DNA from: Ophiura sarsii
Lineage: Eukaryota; Echinodermata; Ophiuroidea; Amphilepidida; Ophiuridae
Length of the DNA stretch: 64,000 bases
Direction of reading: 5' to 3'
Assembly: GCA_035610835.1 (NCBI GenBank)
Contig: CM069458.1
Coordinates: forward strand, 31,831,449 to 31,895,448
Part shown: one piece after another, positions 48,621-61,800 of the stretch
Numbering within the stretch: position 1 is the first letter of the stretch
How the letters are laid out: every line of letters begins with the position of its first letter
Position numbers and translations under genes: made by a program
The notes under the pieces: generated by a model
The model's database searches: none
Seen by the model: the letters and a program-made list of their open reading frames with translations, nothing else
What the model was told of the DNA's origin: nothing

Positions 48621-50854
48621 ACCCCCTGCTAGAAGGCTTCTTCCCCCCATGCCCCCCCCCCCCCAAAAAAAAAAGTATATATACAAAGAATAGTAGCCCC
48701 CCCCCCCCTCCCCCTAATTACAGGCCTGTCCCCTTCATCCCCACTCATTGAAGACCCTAGTAATGCTACTGAACATATTTCTAAAGAATCCTATTACCAA
48801 AAGATGTACGTCACTAAATGGTGGATGCAAGCAATTTCTTAAGATTTGAACTGGCGTATATTTTAACCTTGGTAGGCCTATGTTAAATTTAAATGAAAAT
48901 GCTAGATATTGCCACTTCACATTACTTTTATTACAAAAGTTAACGAGATAAATAATATGAAACTGTATACAATCCATAGAATTTGGACCAGTAAGTTAAC
49001 CCAAATGGAAGAACAGATTTATTAGTATTGTTTATTTATTTTCGAAAAGACATTGTTGCATTATGATTGAATGTCATGGTATGAACATGAGACTAGAGAT
49101 TCGATTATAAGTTACATATTTGACTGGTGAACCGAACTGCATGAACACATACAATTCTGTTTTAAGGTTTCCAAAATGAATAAACATGATTGAAATCCAT
49201 GGTGTAAAACTGAAATAAGAGCACCTTCAAAATAAGTTGCAGGTTTTCTGGGACACGCTGTATTTTTAAGTACCATTTAAATGTCGTCTTAATGGGAAAA
49301 GTTTATCGCGAAATCGTACTGTATATAATTTGGCGATTGAAAATGCTGGATTAAAATCGTCGCTTTAAGTCGTAGGTATTGATTTGAGATAAAATCTATT
49401 GTTTTGAAAACCCTTCATTTGGCCATATCTTTGGAATTAATTGTCCATTCTCAATGGGATTTGCTGCAAAATATTGCATTGCAAAAGGCCAATACAATCA
49501 AGTAGAAAACTAAAAATGTGATATTTTCGACTTTAGACTCATTGTAATGATGGTAGTCTACATTAAACTGTTCACGTTACATACAATACCATCGTTGAAT
49601 ATTTCCTTTTCTGTCTCCAATATATACTTGTTCTACTCTAGGAGATTCCAACAAGTTACCATTGTATTTTTGTTAGTATGTATAAGAAAGTGAAAATAAG
49701 ATGACCGTTCTCTGCATACTACATAGGCACATGGCTAGTCTTTATTTGTTAATATGGTGAGTGTCATTCTGTGCTTAATATTTATCAATATCAATGACAA
49801 AAGCAATTATAACACCTGTAATTATACTCGATCTGGTCTATGAACTTGAAATGTCATATTTATGCTTTACATTTCAGAGTGTGTAAGAAATGGCATCGCA
49901 TTCTGTGTAGTAAACAAGCTTGGTCAGTCATTGATTTTCAAGTAGACGAACGGGGTATACTTACATGGGATTCTGCACGCACGTTGGACTTCTTAAAGGT
50001 ATACGCAGGAGGATCTTTACGCAAAATATATCTTTACGCTGTTTCTCAAGAAATAGTTAACTATTTGAGGGAAAACTGTCCATATGTAACGACAGTATCT
50101 CATAAACTCATCGCGGTGAGAATGAATAAATCGACGGATTGGGATGTTGGTTCAATGTTGTTCCTTCCTCCCAAAGTCCGACGCTATGAGTTGTTAGGAT
50201 CTCCTTTATACCGAGTCGAGTTGCTACAATTTCTTTCTCGGCATGTCACATTGCAATATTTAGTTATTGAAGCATTCCACATTGAAACAGATATGGCATA
50301 TGCACTAAAAGCCTTCGCGAAAACACACATTTACAGGAAATTCAGATCATCAAACCATGGTACAGTAACGCACCTCCTGACGATATCTTAGCCACTACTA
50401 TTGGGACGTTGACAACTTTAAAATGCTTCCGATTTGACACTTATGATAGGCCTAGAAGAGTGTTTTCCAATCTATTGGTCTGTATAGGCAGATGGCAGCA
50501 CCTGAAAGTCTTGGCTTTACGTGGGTTCGACTGTTCAGATGCAGCATTTGAATCAATGATACCCGGGATACTCAACCTGGAATCGCTTGAGCTTGAGGGA
50601 GACATTGTGAAAAGATCCGCTATACTAAGCATTGGGAATCATCTAAAGAAACTCAAATTCTTAGAATTAGGAAACGGGTTATATTCCAATGGGAGTATAA
50701 GCTCTTTGCGCCATTATCCTGAACTTCAGAAGCTGTGGATACATCAAGATTTTATTCATCAAAATAATTTAGATCCAGTGTGGTTTAGTACAATTTACGA
50801 CGTTCTTGTAACACTTCCCAGGCTTAAGGATGTCAAACTTGAAGGCTATCGCTT

Positions 50855-51169
50855 TCAAGTTCATTTTTTCAAATTGAACTGATTTACTCCAACGTATTAA
50901 ATGTCTTCACCATGACTTTTTTTTCAGTATGACTCTGTTTAATATTTTTACTCTTGTTCTGGTTATGATATATTTGTATGTTGGTGTCATAATTGCTTTT
51001 GGGGTTGCCATTTTTACTCGTTTTTTATTTCTTTTTACTGATGTGGTTTTAAATCAATGAGCTGTTGCATATTTTCCTGCTCATGTTTTATTGTGTACTT
51101 TTTATTGTACAGCGCTTAGAAACAGTGTTGATAGCGCTTTATAAATGTAATTATGTTATGTTATGTTAT
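50855..51169 (+). mobile_element. Retroposon 3'-end insertion in F-box copy 2
   Basis: Present only in copy 2; copies 1 and 3 are continuous here. It ends with GTACAGCGCTTAGAAACAGT, GCGCTTTATAAATG and TTATGTTATGTTATG, resembling 3'-UTR ends and short-repeat tails of CR1/L2-like retroposons. No clear target-site duplication. Confidence 0.7.
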
Positions 51170-51454
51170 GCTGTTTCTTTATAGCAAGAAATGCTATAAA
51201 AATATTGCTGGTGTGATAATCGAAATCCGAAATTCTTGCGAGCAACCGGACTACAATAATCATGATTGAATAGTGATAACGAATCATTCATGCCACTTGA
51301 TTGAATGGTTTTTATACAACGCATTTCAGGGTTTTGGACAAGAAGCCGAGTGACCAGCATTTCAATGTAAAGATCATTTTGCATTACAATGGTTACTAAC
51401 TGTCAAAAGAATACATTGGATCCTCAGAACAAAACTTAGGGTTAATTAACAATA

Positions 51455-52460
51455 TCTGGCTGTTCCTACTGGGAAACTTAGCGGTTATTACCGTTAAATT
51501 CCCCAGTAGAAACACGCTCAAAGTGTCATTGTGATGTGTGAGTCAAGACGAAATTACACAATATCTAAGAGCTTGTTTCTACTGAGGCGCTGGCAAGTTA
51601 ACGCTATTTGTGAAAACAGGTAATTACCATTATCTCTTTTAATCCACCGTTTCTACTCGGGAAATGTTACTGCTATAAGTTTACAAGCGTCCTATTTGAT
51701 GGGCCACGACAATTGACCTTTCGTTATATTTCGTTAGACTCGATCCCCATTGAAAAAGACTGCCGCCGTAGTTCTTTGTCTTTTAATGCTACATTTTAAC
51801 AACATAAATACGCCAAATGAACATGATATTCGTCGTTAAAACAGAGCCACAATGCGTAGCATCCAATGTGTACGTTTATACTTCCGGGTCACAAGAACGT
51901 AGCGGTAATATTTCACGGCTGTTTGACTGTCCGCTTTATAATTAAAATGATGGGATAAAAAAAGATTACATTTATATAGGTAGCGCTAATGAATACGAGT
52001 ATACGGTGAAAATGTCAAGAAAATTGTTCGAGCCCTTTTTAAATTATCGGCATTTTCTACTTGACACATTTTGACATGTAATTCTAATGGAAATGTGGCC
52101 GATGAGGACGCTATTATAGTAAATAATAATGTTCAAAGCTCTATTTCTCAGAACTGGCACCAACAAATGTTCTAAAATTTCTACAAAAGATGGCCAGTAT
52201 ATTCAGGTACTTGAATCAGTTAAATCCAGAACCGGGCCAGCAAGTTACGGTGTTCTCAGAATAAAACGGACACATTATGTGGGATCAAACAGCCGTGATT
52301 TATCGGGTTGCTGTTTCTGCTGGGCAAGTTAGCGTTAACTACCTTTAACAAACTTGGTTTGTGCAGGGTTTTTTCCGTTACAAAAATTAACGGTAATTAG
52401 CGTTATTTGGCTGTTTCTACTGTGCAGCTTAACTTTAATTACCGTCAAATTCGCATTCGG
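51455..52460. repeat. TTTCTACTG...CAGTAGAAA repeat family
   Basis: GGCTGTT(T/C)CTACTG with TTAACGG/TAATTACCGTTAA words occurs near 51461, 51500 (inverse), 51575, 51645, 52305 and 52408. The segment 52302-52450 matches the reverse complement of about 34690-34830. Confidence 0.75.
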
Positions 52461-52595
52461 ACAAATAAGGCGACGAAAAAACCCCTGTTATACGGGCAAA
52501 CGAGGCTCTCAGGTAGGGTAGGACGATCGGGTATTTTGTGGTGTTTTTTAGGCAGAGCGGAAGGGGAGTGTGCCGCCGAGTCAGAAACTTGAGAC

Positions 52596-52647
52596 GGAGG
52601 GGGGGGGGGGGGGCGGGGGGGGGGGGGGGCGGGGGGGGGGGGGGGGT
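52596..52647. repeat. Poly-G tract with C interruptions
   Basis: G homopolymer blocks broken by single C bases. Confidence 0.9.
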
Positions 52648-52869
52648 CGAGGAATGCCGTTAGAAACTAGAGAGCGAGGGGTTGTTGAAAGTATCGTTGG
52701 TGACTTTAAAGCTTTATAAAATATGGGTCGGTAAGGTTGGTACAACAGGGTTTTGTGTTCGTCGACTAATGTATCATAATTTATTTCACATAATAAATGA
52801 TAATGGGATTTCTGCTGTTACTAAGGCTCTGCCGTCGATTCGTGTTTTGAATTTTGTAGGGTAGAATAG

Positions 52870-53155
52870 TGTTCGGACTAAACCCGGTCTAACTTTAGAC
52901 CTGGTCTAATTAAAGAGTAGTCCTTTTGGAAGATACACTTTTTCTTAAGTTCTTTTATACTCCCTAGTTAAGGCCAAAAGTAAAATTGGAGTTCCCTAAT
53001 TAGGCTAATTTAGCACTAAAATGTTTTGCCCTTTCAATAATAATGAGGAAAGGTCTCAGGAAAGCATAAAAAGATCCTTTCGGGCAGGACTATTCTTAAA
53101 TTAGACCTTGTTTAAAGTTATACCAGGTTTAAGTTGTTTTGTGCATACCGACCCT
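52870..53155. mobile_element. Small TIR element
   Basis: Left end CGGACTAAACCCGGTCTAAC and AGACCTGGTCTAATTAAAGA... pair with the right end (AATTAGACCTTGTTTAAAG, ACCAGGTTTAAGTTG) in inverse orientation, with matching AGTCCTTTTGG / GGGCAGGACTA inside. Confidence 0.65.
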
Positions 53156-53157
53156 AA

Positions 53158-54085
53158 ACAATCTCATGTTTATTATAATTTATTACTACTCCAAATACTG
53201 ATGTGCAATTTTTAGCTATACCGATCAGTTGTTATCAAAATTGAGGGACCACCCTCCAACACATCACTTTATAAGCCTTTAAGAGGGATTTTAATAAACC
53301 ACTCACACCTCGGGGATGAAGGTTGGATAAATCATTTCATATTTGGTCCATTCGTCAGTTATGATGCACCATCATCTATGAAGCTGATAATTCTTGCAAA
53401 TAAACGAATAGGCTTACTGCACGGCGGCGGCGGATCCCGACGGTTTATTTTTTTTCTTCGTCTTGCCGGTGTGTTTTTACGATACCAAGCGTGACCAGGG
53501 GTCTTGCCAAAAATATTTTTTCGTGACCGCCATCGTCTGCATTATACCTGGTTTCAAAGCCTGCCCTCTTTAGCTGACAGTAAATGTACATGTACCGTAC
53601 ACGCACTGAATATGACACCCGGAAGTTAGACAAAAATCTTATAAGTGGGAAGAAAACTACCAGGAGTATTAATAATACAGGTATGTTATACAGTAACGTG
53701 AGCCAAAATGTCTATCAATTGTTTTATACCCGATGTCCGAAGTGAAAACCAAACTTCGATATGTCTGGAATCGTGATAAGCTAAAGAAGTACATTTTGAG
53801 GCTGTTTTGTTCAACCACTCAAAATGTATGGTATATTATTGTGAAATGCGTATTGACTGTATTCAAACAATAGTGGCCGCAGGGAGTGCGAATTTCCACT
53901 TTAGGTTACCTGCATATTATGTGACTTCATTTTAAATCAACATTCCCTGTTGTAGCTTAATGTAATGTCTTCCATAGGGGGTGTATAATGGATTGCGACT
54001 GGAATAACCATTAGGGAGTGTTCATAAATACTTTGGCGGTTGGTGTGGGGGGGGGGGGGGGGGGGGGGCGGGGGTGGGGCTGAAA
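53158..54085. repeat. Segmental duplication block, copy B
   Basis: Counterpart of 41305-42200, ending in a G run (54047-54068). Copy A and B differ mainly by small deletions. Confidence 0.85.
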
Positions 54086-54189
54086 AATATGAGTAGGTGT
54101 CAACAAGGTTTTTGATGACCAAGCAAAAGAAAGGTCTATTTTTTCGTTAACTAGCTGTAAACACAAAATGAGTGTGCACAAGACACTTA

Positions 54190-54354
54190 CACTGCAGTAT
54201 CAACCAGCCGCGTAGCCAGCCCAGCCACTCCGAGGGGGCAAGATCCCCATAGATCCCATAACGGTCCCTATTTCAAAGAAACCAGGTAAAAAAACGGCTG
54301 ATTTAACATGATTTTCCGCCTTTTTCGTCCCCATTTTGCCAATTTTTCCCCGTA

Positions 54355-54398
<44 letters not shown>

Positions 54399-54420
54399 CT
54401 GCCCCCCATTATAGATAATA
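54190..54420. repeat. G/C-run bounded element fragment
   Basis: CCAGCCGCGTAGCCAGC start and GGGG(38)CAGTCTGCCCCCC end (54357-54410), a style also seen at 47985 and 8158. Confidence 0.5.
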
Positions 54421-55555
54421 ACATGTAAATTACACTTGTTTAGCTCAGCTAACTTTCAATTTATAATGTAGTAGGATCAAACTTGTGTTTTTTCATGAAA
54501 ATTAGCTTAAATTACGTGTCATAATCATTTAAAAAAAATGTCTACATATCCATATTGCTCTTTAAAACAAAAACAATCACCGTTGACTTGTGGTACCAGA
54601 AGTAGCGCATTCATAGAAGACGTTTCGTTATGATTGATGTGTGGACCGTTCTCAAACCTTCATCCCCGAGGTACGACTGGTTTTAAACAAATATACAGTC
54701 TTAAGTTTGCTGGGCCTGTCTAACGTCCAAATTACGAGTCCAAGTCCAGGTAAAAGAATATTGAGCTTTAGGCTTACTCACACTAGATTCCATTCCAAAG
54801 TTAGGCCAATGCTTCCTGCAGAGAAAAAAAAATCAAAGTGAAAGTAAGGTTTGCACCGAATAATTGCACTATTTACGTGAAAGGAATACTTGGCTTTGTT
54901 CGTACTTTAAAATACGTGTATTGCATATTTTACGAGATATTGTGGTGGAGCAACGAAGCGTGTCAGAGTTCGAAACTGGGGCATTTGCGGTAGTGTGTCA
55001 TACAGTTTCTAACACGTGGACCATTTAGATCAAAATGTATTCAAATAATTGTGATTTGTTTTACTAAGGTAACGGTATGGATCACTGCTCAGGTCAAATA
55101 ATTCTATTCTTTTATTTTCTAAAACCCAAAACAAAATAGTCGGATGGAAGCTCAAAATGACCCTTAAGTAGGGTACAAATGCAATTTTATTGCTGAAAAT
55201 AATAGATGAGGATGTCTAGATTCTGAATTTGACAAATGTCAAAATGGCTTCCTTTGGCAACATATTTTTATTTAGGTAATAAGCCACGACTCTTTTTTCG
55301 ATATGTAATAATTAGGACAAATATGGTTTGTGTCTTATAATCATGTCATGTTCAAATTTAAGATGTTGCCCTTTATCGGAATGTGGTTTAGTTTTGAATA
55401 AACCGTACAAAAGGTGGATGCATTATTTGATATTACCGTATATTCAACTCATAAAAGGGTATATCAGCTTGATATTAATATTATTTATAACGGAAGAGAT
55501 AAAAGGTATTACATTCGGATGTGTTTGTTATCTTTTTCACAGATCCGAAGGCGTT

Positions 55556-58500
55556 ATGGGCGAAATATGTAGTAAGGGTATGCCAAGCATGCTCAACATG
55601 TCCAACATAGGAATTCTATCGATAGACGAGCTTATTCCGATATTTTATTTTCTCAACATCCGTGAACGGCTCAATGCAATGCGGTAAGTGTGCATATCTA
55701 TAGGAAATTATGATCAATTTTCCGTTCTGTAGTCTATTGTAGTACGATATTAGAAAGATGAATATGTTATAGCGTGTCTCATCAGAAAACCTGCAACTAA
55801 TTTAATATTTGACATTTTGAGATTAAATAAGCCCTTGTTTCATAGACTGTGATCATGTGACAGAATGACGGTGCCTGAAGCTGTGCATCCTGGTATCTCA
55901 GCGCTTGGTCTTTTTAGGGTTACTAAAATATGCATAGATACATGTTATAGCGCTTCGCGCCCAAGTAGCGGCATATCATATAATATTTCGAACGTTAAAC
56001 TTTAAATGTTCTATGCTGTCTCCTTAGCTAAATTAGATATGGGCCGGGCTGCCAGCCACGCAGACAACGGTGACGACCCAGTGTGAGAGGAGCCATAGTC
56101 CCGCTGGAGCCATAGTCCGGCCTCCATAGACATACACGGAATGGAGCGTGAAACTAATGTTTCGTGTCGAGATGATTGTGTGTCCTATACCAACATACAC
56201 TTTATTGTACAGGGCGGACTATGGCTACAACGGCGCCGGCGGATCCAGTTCCCCCCTAATTTCCCCATATCTCTCACCCTGGTCATGCTGGTAATTTTAT
56301 TTCCACAACCACGCCGCCGGGGTTCAGGCCAATGTGCAATATGACAATTGTTACGTTCAATTTAAACATATTCCGGTGCGTAACTAGAGGGGACAGAGAG
56401 GGGTATATACAAAAAGTAGGTTCCCCCCCCCCCCCTATCACAAACCTCATGCCCCCTCTCCAATGGAAGTCCCTAGTTACGCTACTGAATATATTTCTAA
56501 AGGATCCTAGTACCAAAAGAACGTACGTCACTAAATAATGGGGTATGTGAAATAAAAATGTTAGATATTGCCACTTCATATTACTTGTATTACAAAATTT
56601 AGAGAGATAAATAATAAACTGTTTAACCTAATGGAAGAACTGATTTTTTAGTATTATTAATTTATTTTCGAAAAGACATTGTTGAGAACTTACGTTTTCC
56701 AGAATGCATTATGATTGAATGTCATGGTATAAAAATGAGACTAGAGATTCGATAATAAGTTGCATGTTTGACTGGTGAACCCGATTGCATAAACACATAC
56801 AATTGTGTTTTAAGGTTTCCAAAATGTATGAATATGTTTACAATCCATGGTGTAAAACGGACACGTTGGATTTTTAAGTACCATTAAAATCTCGTCTTAT
56901 CATGCTTATGCATGGGAAAGATTTAAAATCGTCGCTACAAGGTATTGATTTGAGATGAAATCAATTATTTTGTGACCCCTTCATTTGGTCATATCTTTGG
57001 AATTAATTGTCCATTCTCAATGAGGTTTGCTGCCAAATATTGCATTGCAAAAGGCCAATACAATCAAGTAGAAATTTAAACTACAAATGTGATATTTTCG
57101 ACTTTAGACTCATTCTTGATGGTAGCCTATATTATTATACTGTTCATGTAACATACAATACCATCCTTTTAGTATCAAATTGAATCTGTCCTTTTCTGTC
57201 TCCAATATATACTAGTTCTAGGAGATGTAGGAATAAACAAGTTACGATTGTGTTTTATTAATATGTACATGTATAAGAAAGTGACAATTAGATGACCGTT
57301 CTAAGCATATACATAGACACATGGCTGGTCTTTATTTGTAAATATGATAAGTGTCATTCCGTGCTTAATATTCTTCATTACTGGCAAATGACAATAGCAC
57401 TTATAACACCTACATTATACTCTGGTCTACGTCTAGGAACTTGAAATATCATTTTTGTGATTTACATTTCAGAGTGTGTAAGAAATGGCATCGCATCCTG
57501 TGTAGTAAACAAGCTTGGTCAGTCATCAATTTTCAAGAAGACGAACGGAGTATATTTACACGGGATTCTGCACGCACGTTGGACTTCTTAAAGGTATACG
57601 CAGGAGGGTCTTTACGCGAAATATATCTTTACGCTGTTTCTAAACAAATTGTTAACTATTTGAGAAAAAACTGTCCAAATGTAACGAAAGTATCTCATGA
57701 ACTCATCGCGGTGAGAATGAAATCGAGAGATACGGATGTTGGTTCGATGCTGTTCCTTCCACCCAAAGTCCGACGTTATGAGTTGTTAGGACCTATATTA
57801 CCTTTGTACCGAGTCGAGTTGCTAAAGTTTCTTTCTCGGCATGTCACATTGCAATATTTAGTTATTGAAGGATTCTACATTCAAGCAGATATAGCAGATG
57901 CATTAAAAGCCTTGGCGAAGAAGACTCACTTACAGGAAATCCAGATCATCGACCCGTCAATTAGCCTGGACAATTACAATGATTCTCTTGACGATATCTT
58001 AGCCCCTACTATTGGGACGTTGACAACTTTGAAATGCTTCCGATTTAGCACCTATGATAGTATATTGTTATCTAATCTAGTAGTCTGTATAGGAAGATGG
58101 CAGCACCTGAAGGTATTGGCCTTACGTGGGGTCGACTGTTCAGATGCAGCGTTTGAATCAATGATACCCGGGACACTCAACCTGGAATCGCTTGAGCTTG
58201 AGGGACACATTGTGAATACCTCAGCTATAATAAGCATTGGGAATCATCTAAAGAAACTCAAATTCTTAGAATTAGGAAACGGGTTATATTCCGATGAGAG
58301 TATAAGCTGTTTGCGCCATCATCCTGAACTTCAGAAGTTGTGGATACATCAAGATCTTAGTCATCAAGATAAGTTAGAACCAGTGTGGTTTCAAACAATT
58401 TACGACGTTCTCGTAACCATTCCAAAGCTTAAGGATGTCAATCTCGAAGGCTATCGTTTGCTGTTTCTTTATAGCAAGAGACGCTATGAAAAAATTGCTG

Positions 58501-58571
58501 GTGTGAAACTCGAAATCCAAAATACTTACGAACACCCGTCGTATGATGAATCACTGAATAAACTTGATTGA
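55556..58571 (+). CDS. F-box/LRR protein, copy 3 (intact)
   Basis: Exon 1 (55543-55683; ATG 55556) and exon 2 (57473-58571) join in phase 2 across a 1789-bp intron to give 408 residues. It begins MGEICSKGMPSMLNMSNIG. The F-box is ILSIDELIPIFYFLNIRERL plus VCKKWHRILCSKQAWSVINF. The LRR part (LKVLALRGVDCSDAAFESMI, LESLELEG, LKFLELGNG, LKDVNLEGYRL) is almost identical to copy 1. The 5' leader is closer to copy 2 (both keep the upstream ATG). Expected role: substrate adaptor of an SCF ubiquitin ligase. Differences from copy 1 concentrate around ELIAVRMKSRDTDVGS, LLGPILPLYRVELL and IIDPSISLDNYNDSLDD, including in-frame length changes. No lesion found. Confidence 0.85.
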
Positions 58572-58877
58572 ACGGTTTTCGTAATCAAATTCGGGGTTTC
58601 GAACAAGAAGCCGAGTTACCAGCATTTCAATGTATAATGAGCATTGGGTTACAGACCAAAGGTTTATCATTATTATTTTTTGGCTTTAGCCAAGCTCATT
58701 GCATTGTGGGATTGTAATTTCGGTACAACTCAGTGTAAGAATGTGTCAGTGTGTATATCACGCAAGTGCACTCAATGTGTGAATATTTAGACAATCATGT
58801 ATCATAAGTTATAAATAATGAAAATCAGTAAATTAGCTGTTTCAACAATTTTGGATTTTTGTCATGGACACTCCCCC

Positions 58878-58897
58878 CGGGGGGGGGGGGGGGGGGG
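58878..58897. repeat. Poly-G tract
   Basis: CCCCCC followed by about 19 G. Confidence 0.85.
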
Positions 58898-58984
58898 TCC
58901 ATAGGGATCCAAGATTATAATTTCAACAAAAACCACCGGATCCTCTTTTATTCACCATAAGTTGCGCAACCAAAAGTTAAGGAA

Positions 58985-59420
58985 ATATATAAGGTTGCTT
59001 GTATAATTATAAGGTTGCTAGTACGTTTGATGAGGCAACATATTTCTGGCGCCTGGTACAAGTCTTACGTACAAGTCTTACGTACAAGTCTTACGTACAA
59101 GTCTTACGTACAAGTCTTACGTACAAGTCTTACGTACAAGTCTTACGTACAAGTCTTACGTACAAGTCTTACGTACAAGTCTTACGTACAAGTCTTACGT
59201 ACACGTCTTACGTACAAGTATTACGTACAAGTCTTACGTACGAGTCTTACGTACAAGTCACTGCATGTGCATGGCGTATTAGTTTGCAGTGCATCCTTAG
59301 TCCGTGACAAATTACTCTCTCGTAAATGTTCTCATAATACCACAATAAGGCATGTTTTCAATTGCCTTCTTATCCATGCTGAGTCCCGGGAACTTTATTC
59401 ACTTACTGGTAATTATTTTC
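58985..59420. repeat. 13-bp minisatellite element, copy 2
   Basis: About 15 units of AAGTCTTACGTAC (59057-59250), a few with single substitutions, between the same flanks as copies 1 and 3. Each unit contains the palindrome TACGTA. Confidence 0.9.
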
Positions 59421-59479
59421 CCTTTTTAGTCCTAAATCTCAAGCCTCCAAATGTAACTGGCAATTGTAGATAAGTCACA

Positions 59480-60870
59480 TTGTTCAAATTTATATCTTTA
59501 TTTACAAAAACCTGTTTATGTATGTTTTTTCCTACCAAGTTCTGTATGGGCATAATTATTAGGATAATATATGTTTCATAAAGGGTTCAACAAAAGAAAG
59601 TATACCACTTTGTTAATGTCATTTTGAGTAACATTCATTTTTTTTGACCAATCAGGCTAGATAGGCATTTAGATGAATCTTTTAGGCATAATTTGATACC
59701 AAATTTGCCCCCCTAACAACAAAGATAAACCATGATTAGCACCATTTAAAGAGAACAAAATCCTATATATTTTCAAAAGTCTCATTTCCAATACACAGCA
59801 CGAGAAAAAAGGACCAATTGTTAACACACACAATGTCGTACGACCCAACGCATTTGCACTGTGCGATCGATAGCCCCGTCAATCCTGGCTATACATGATA
59901 GAGAGACCCCAATTGGTCCCAATTTCGGAAAAGATAGTGTTATAAACATAAAGTGCTTTCAAATAAAAGTTACTGCTACGCCGTTATTTTCTGTTTAAGC
60001 TATATGTGTCGCGGATAAAAATCGATCAAAAGGAAGCGTCATAAAAGGCCACGTAGCCTCAAGCGCTGTCATTAAATAACCTCTCAATAGTAATAACTAA
60101 CCCGATACTCTCACTCCCAGAAACATCGATCTGAAAAAATACACTCATTGCCATTCGAGTTGTGAATTCGAGTTTTGGTTTAATAAAACTCAGAGTAAAA
60201 CAGTTGTATACAAATACTGTTTAAATATTGTTACATAAATCGCGTCGGTGAATTCATATATTTCGATGGCATTAACAGAGTAAGTAGAAAACATGGTCAC
60301 CACTATATTGCAGGAATAAGACGCGGGATTAAATCATTCCATGATGTTTATTCGTACATTAGATACATGTAGAATAAGACACAGTGATTTAAAAAAAAAT
60401 ATGAACTCTGCATCAAATTCAATAATCTGGTCTGTTTTGCACAACTATTACGTATGGCTCATACGTATTAACGACTTATACGATATGTGATGATAATGCA
60501 TAGTTGATATTGTTGATAAAACCGAGCGGAACTGATAAGTATCGTATACATCACTGTCAAATCATATCCACAGGAAATCACGTACTTGACTGATATCTCC
60601 AATTTATTTATTATACAAAATAATCATGCAGTCAACACAATAATCACAGTTTTAAAGATGTTTTACGTCATAATCCATATGATGGACTCCTTGATCCATC
60701 GGCCAACGAAGAAGTGATTTGAAATCGCGCACCCAGGTCCAGAGGCAAACATCGTCCCAGCGTGGCGCGTTCTGATTGACCAATAGTTCACAAGTGACGT
60801 GTCAACAAGACACCAACATTGCCTTATTTGGTTTCAATCAATTATCATGAATATTTATACTTGAAGTAAT
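59480..60870. other. No gene recognised
   Basis: AT-rich unique sequence; I found no exon-like segment with matching splice sites. Confidence 0.5.
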
Positions 60871-60879
60871 TTGCATACA

Positions 60880-61800
60880 ATTAACTTTGTAACTTAAGAT
60901 AATTAAAGTGAGATTATTTTCACTCACTGTTCATTATCACACGATATGGGGGGGGGGGGGGGGGGGGGGGGGAGCGTGTTGGCGCAGCGGATTGTTCTCT
61001 CGCCTTGCACCAATGAAACCCGGGTCAAATCTGTGCGACCGCGGGCTTTATGTGCATTTGGTTTATCACGATCCATGCACGCTCTCGCAGGTTTTCTCCG
61101 GGTACTCCGGTTTCCTCCTGCTTTCAAAATCAGTGATCAGTTGTTTCGGTTATCAAAAACTTCCTTGACCCAATGGTATTTGGGGAGCTGCATTAAAAAA
61201 ATGGTGGATATTACAATCTAAGTGCGGATAGGATTTGCGCTACGTGCTGCACCCTAGTTGATGCGATCTGATTCTGATGATTCACCAGCAGCGAAATTAC
61301 AGCGCTTTGTATCCTTTGGCAAAGGCGCTATATAAAATGCTGTGTTATTATTATAGTCACCAACGTAATATTTTGCATCACCATACTACAAGCGCCAATG
61401 AAAATGAAGCAAGCGAAACAATGAAAATAATTATTTCCATCATATAATATAAATATTTGCATTGGTCTCTGTTTGATTTGTAAGGTTGCTTGTACGTTTG
61501 GTGAGGCAAACTATTTCTGGCGCCTGGTACAAGTCTTACGTACAAGTCTTACGTACAAGTCTTACGTACAAGTCTTACGTACAAGTCTTACGTACAAGTC
61601 TTACGTACAAGTCTTACGTACAAGTCACTACATGAGCCATGCGTACTAGTTTTGCAGAGCTTCCTTAGTCCGTGTTAGTCTAAATAATAAATCACTATGT
61701 CGTGTCCATTCATATTATACCACAGGGCAGGTTTTCATTTGCCTTCTTATTCATGCTGAGACCGCAGGAACTCTATTCACTTACTGGTAATTATTTTCCG
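60880..61800. repeat. 13-bp minisatellite element, copy 3, split by a SINE
   Basis: Left flank AACTTTGTAACTTAAGATAA (60884) and right flank CAAGCGCCAATGAAAATGAAG (61389) are adjacent in copy 1 but here separated by the 60943-61380 insertion. Seven AAGTCTTACGTAC units follow at 61527-61625. Confidence 0.85.
60950..61356 (+). mobile_element. tRNA-derived SINE
   Basis: A box TGGCGCAGCGG (60980-60990) and B-box-like CGGGTCAAATC (61021-61031) define a tRNA-like head. A body with CGGGTACTCCGGTTTCCTCC and a LINE-type tail, GCGCTTTGTATCC...GGCGCTATATAAAATGC then TTATTATTAT, follow. A G run (60950-60972) precedes it. Its tail resembles the LINE end at 4290-4404, as expected if that LINE type mobilises it. 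Insertion is shown by comparison with 39385-39430. Confidence 0.8.

Noticed and set aside
50441..50632. Minus-strand frame opposite the LRR exon, also present at 58052-58237
   Set aside because: Shadow of the conserved F-box/LRR coding strand.
59057..59250. CRISPR-like array
   Set aside because: 13-bp units are directly adjacent without spacers; it is a minisatellite in an animal genome.
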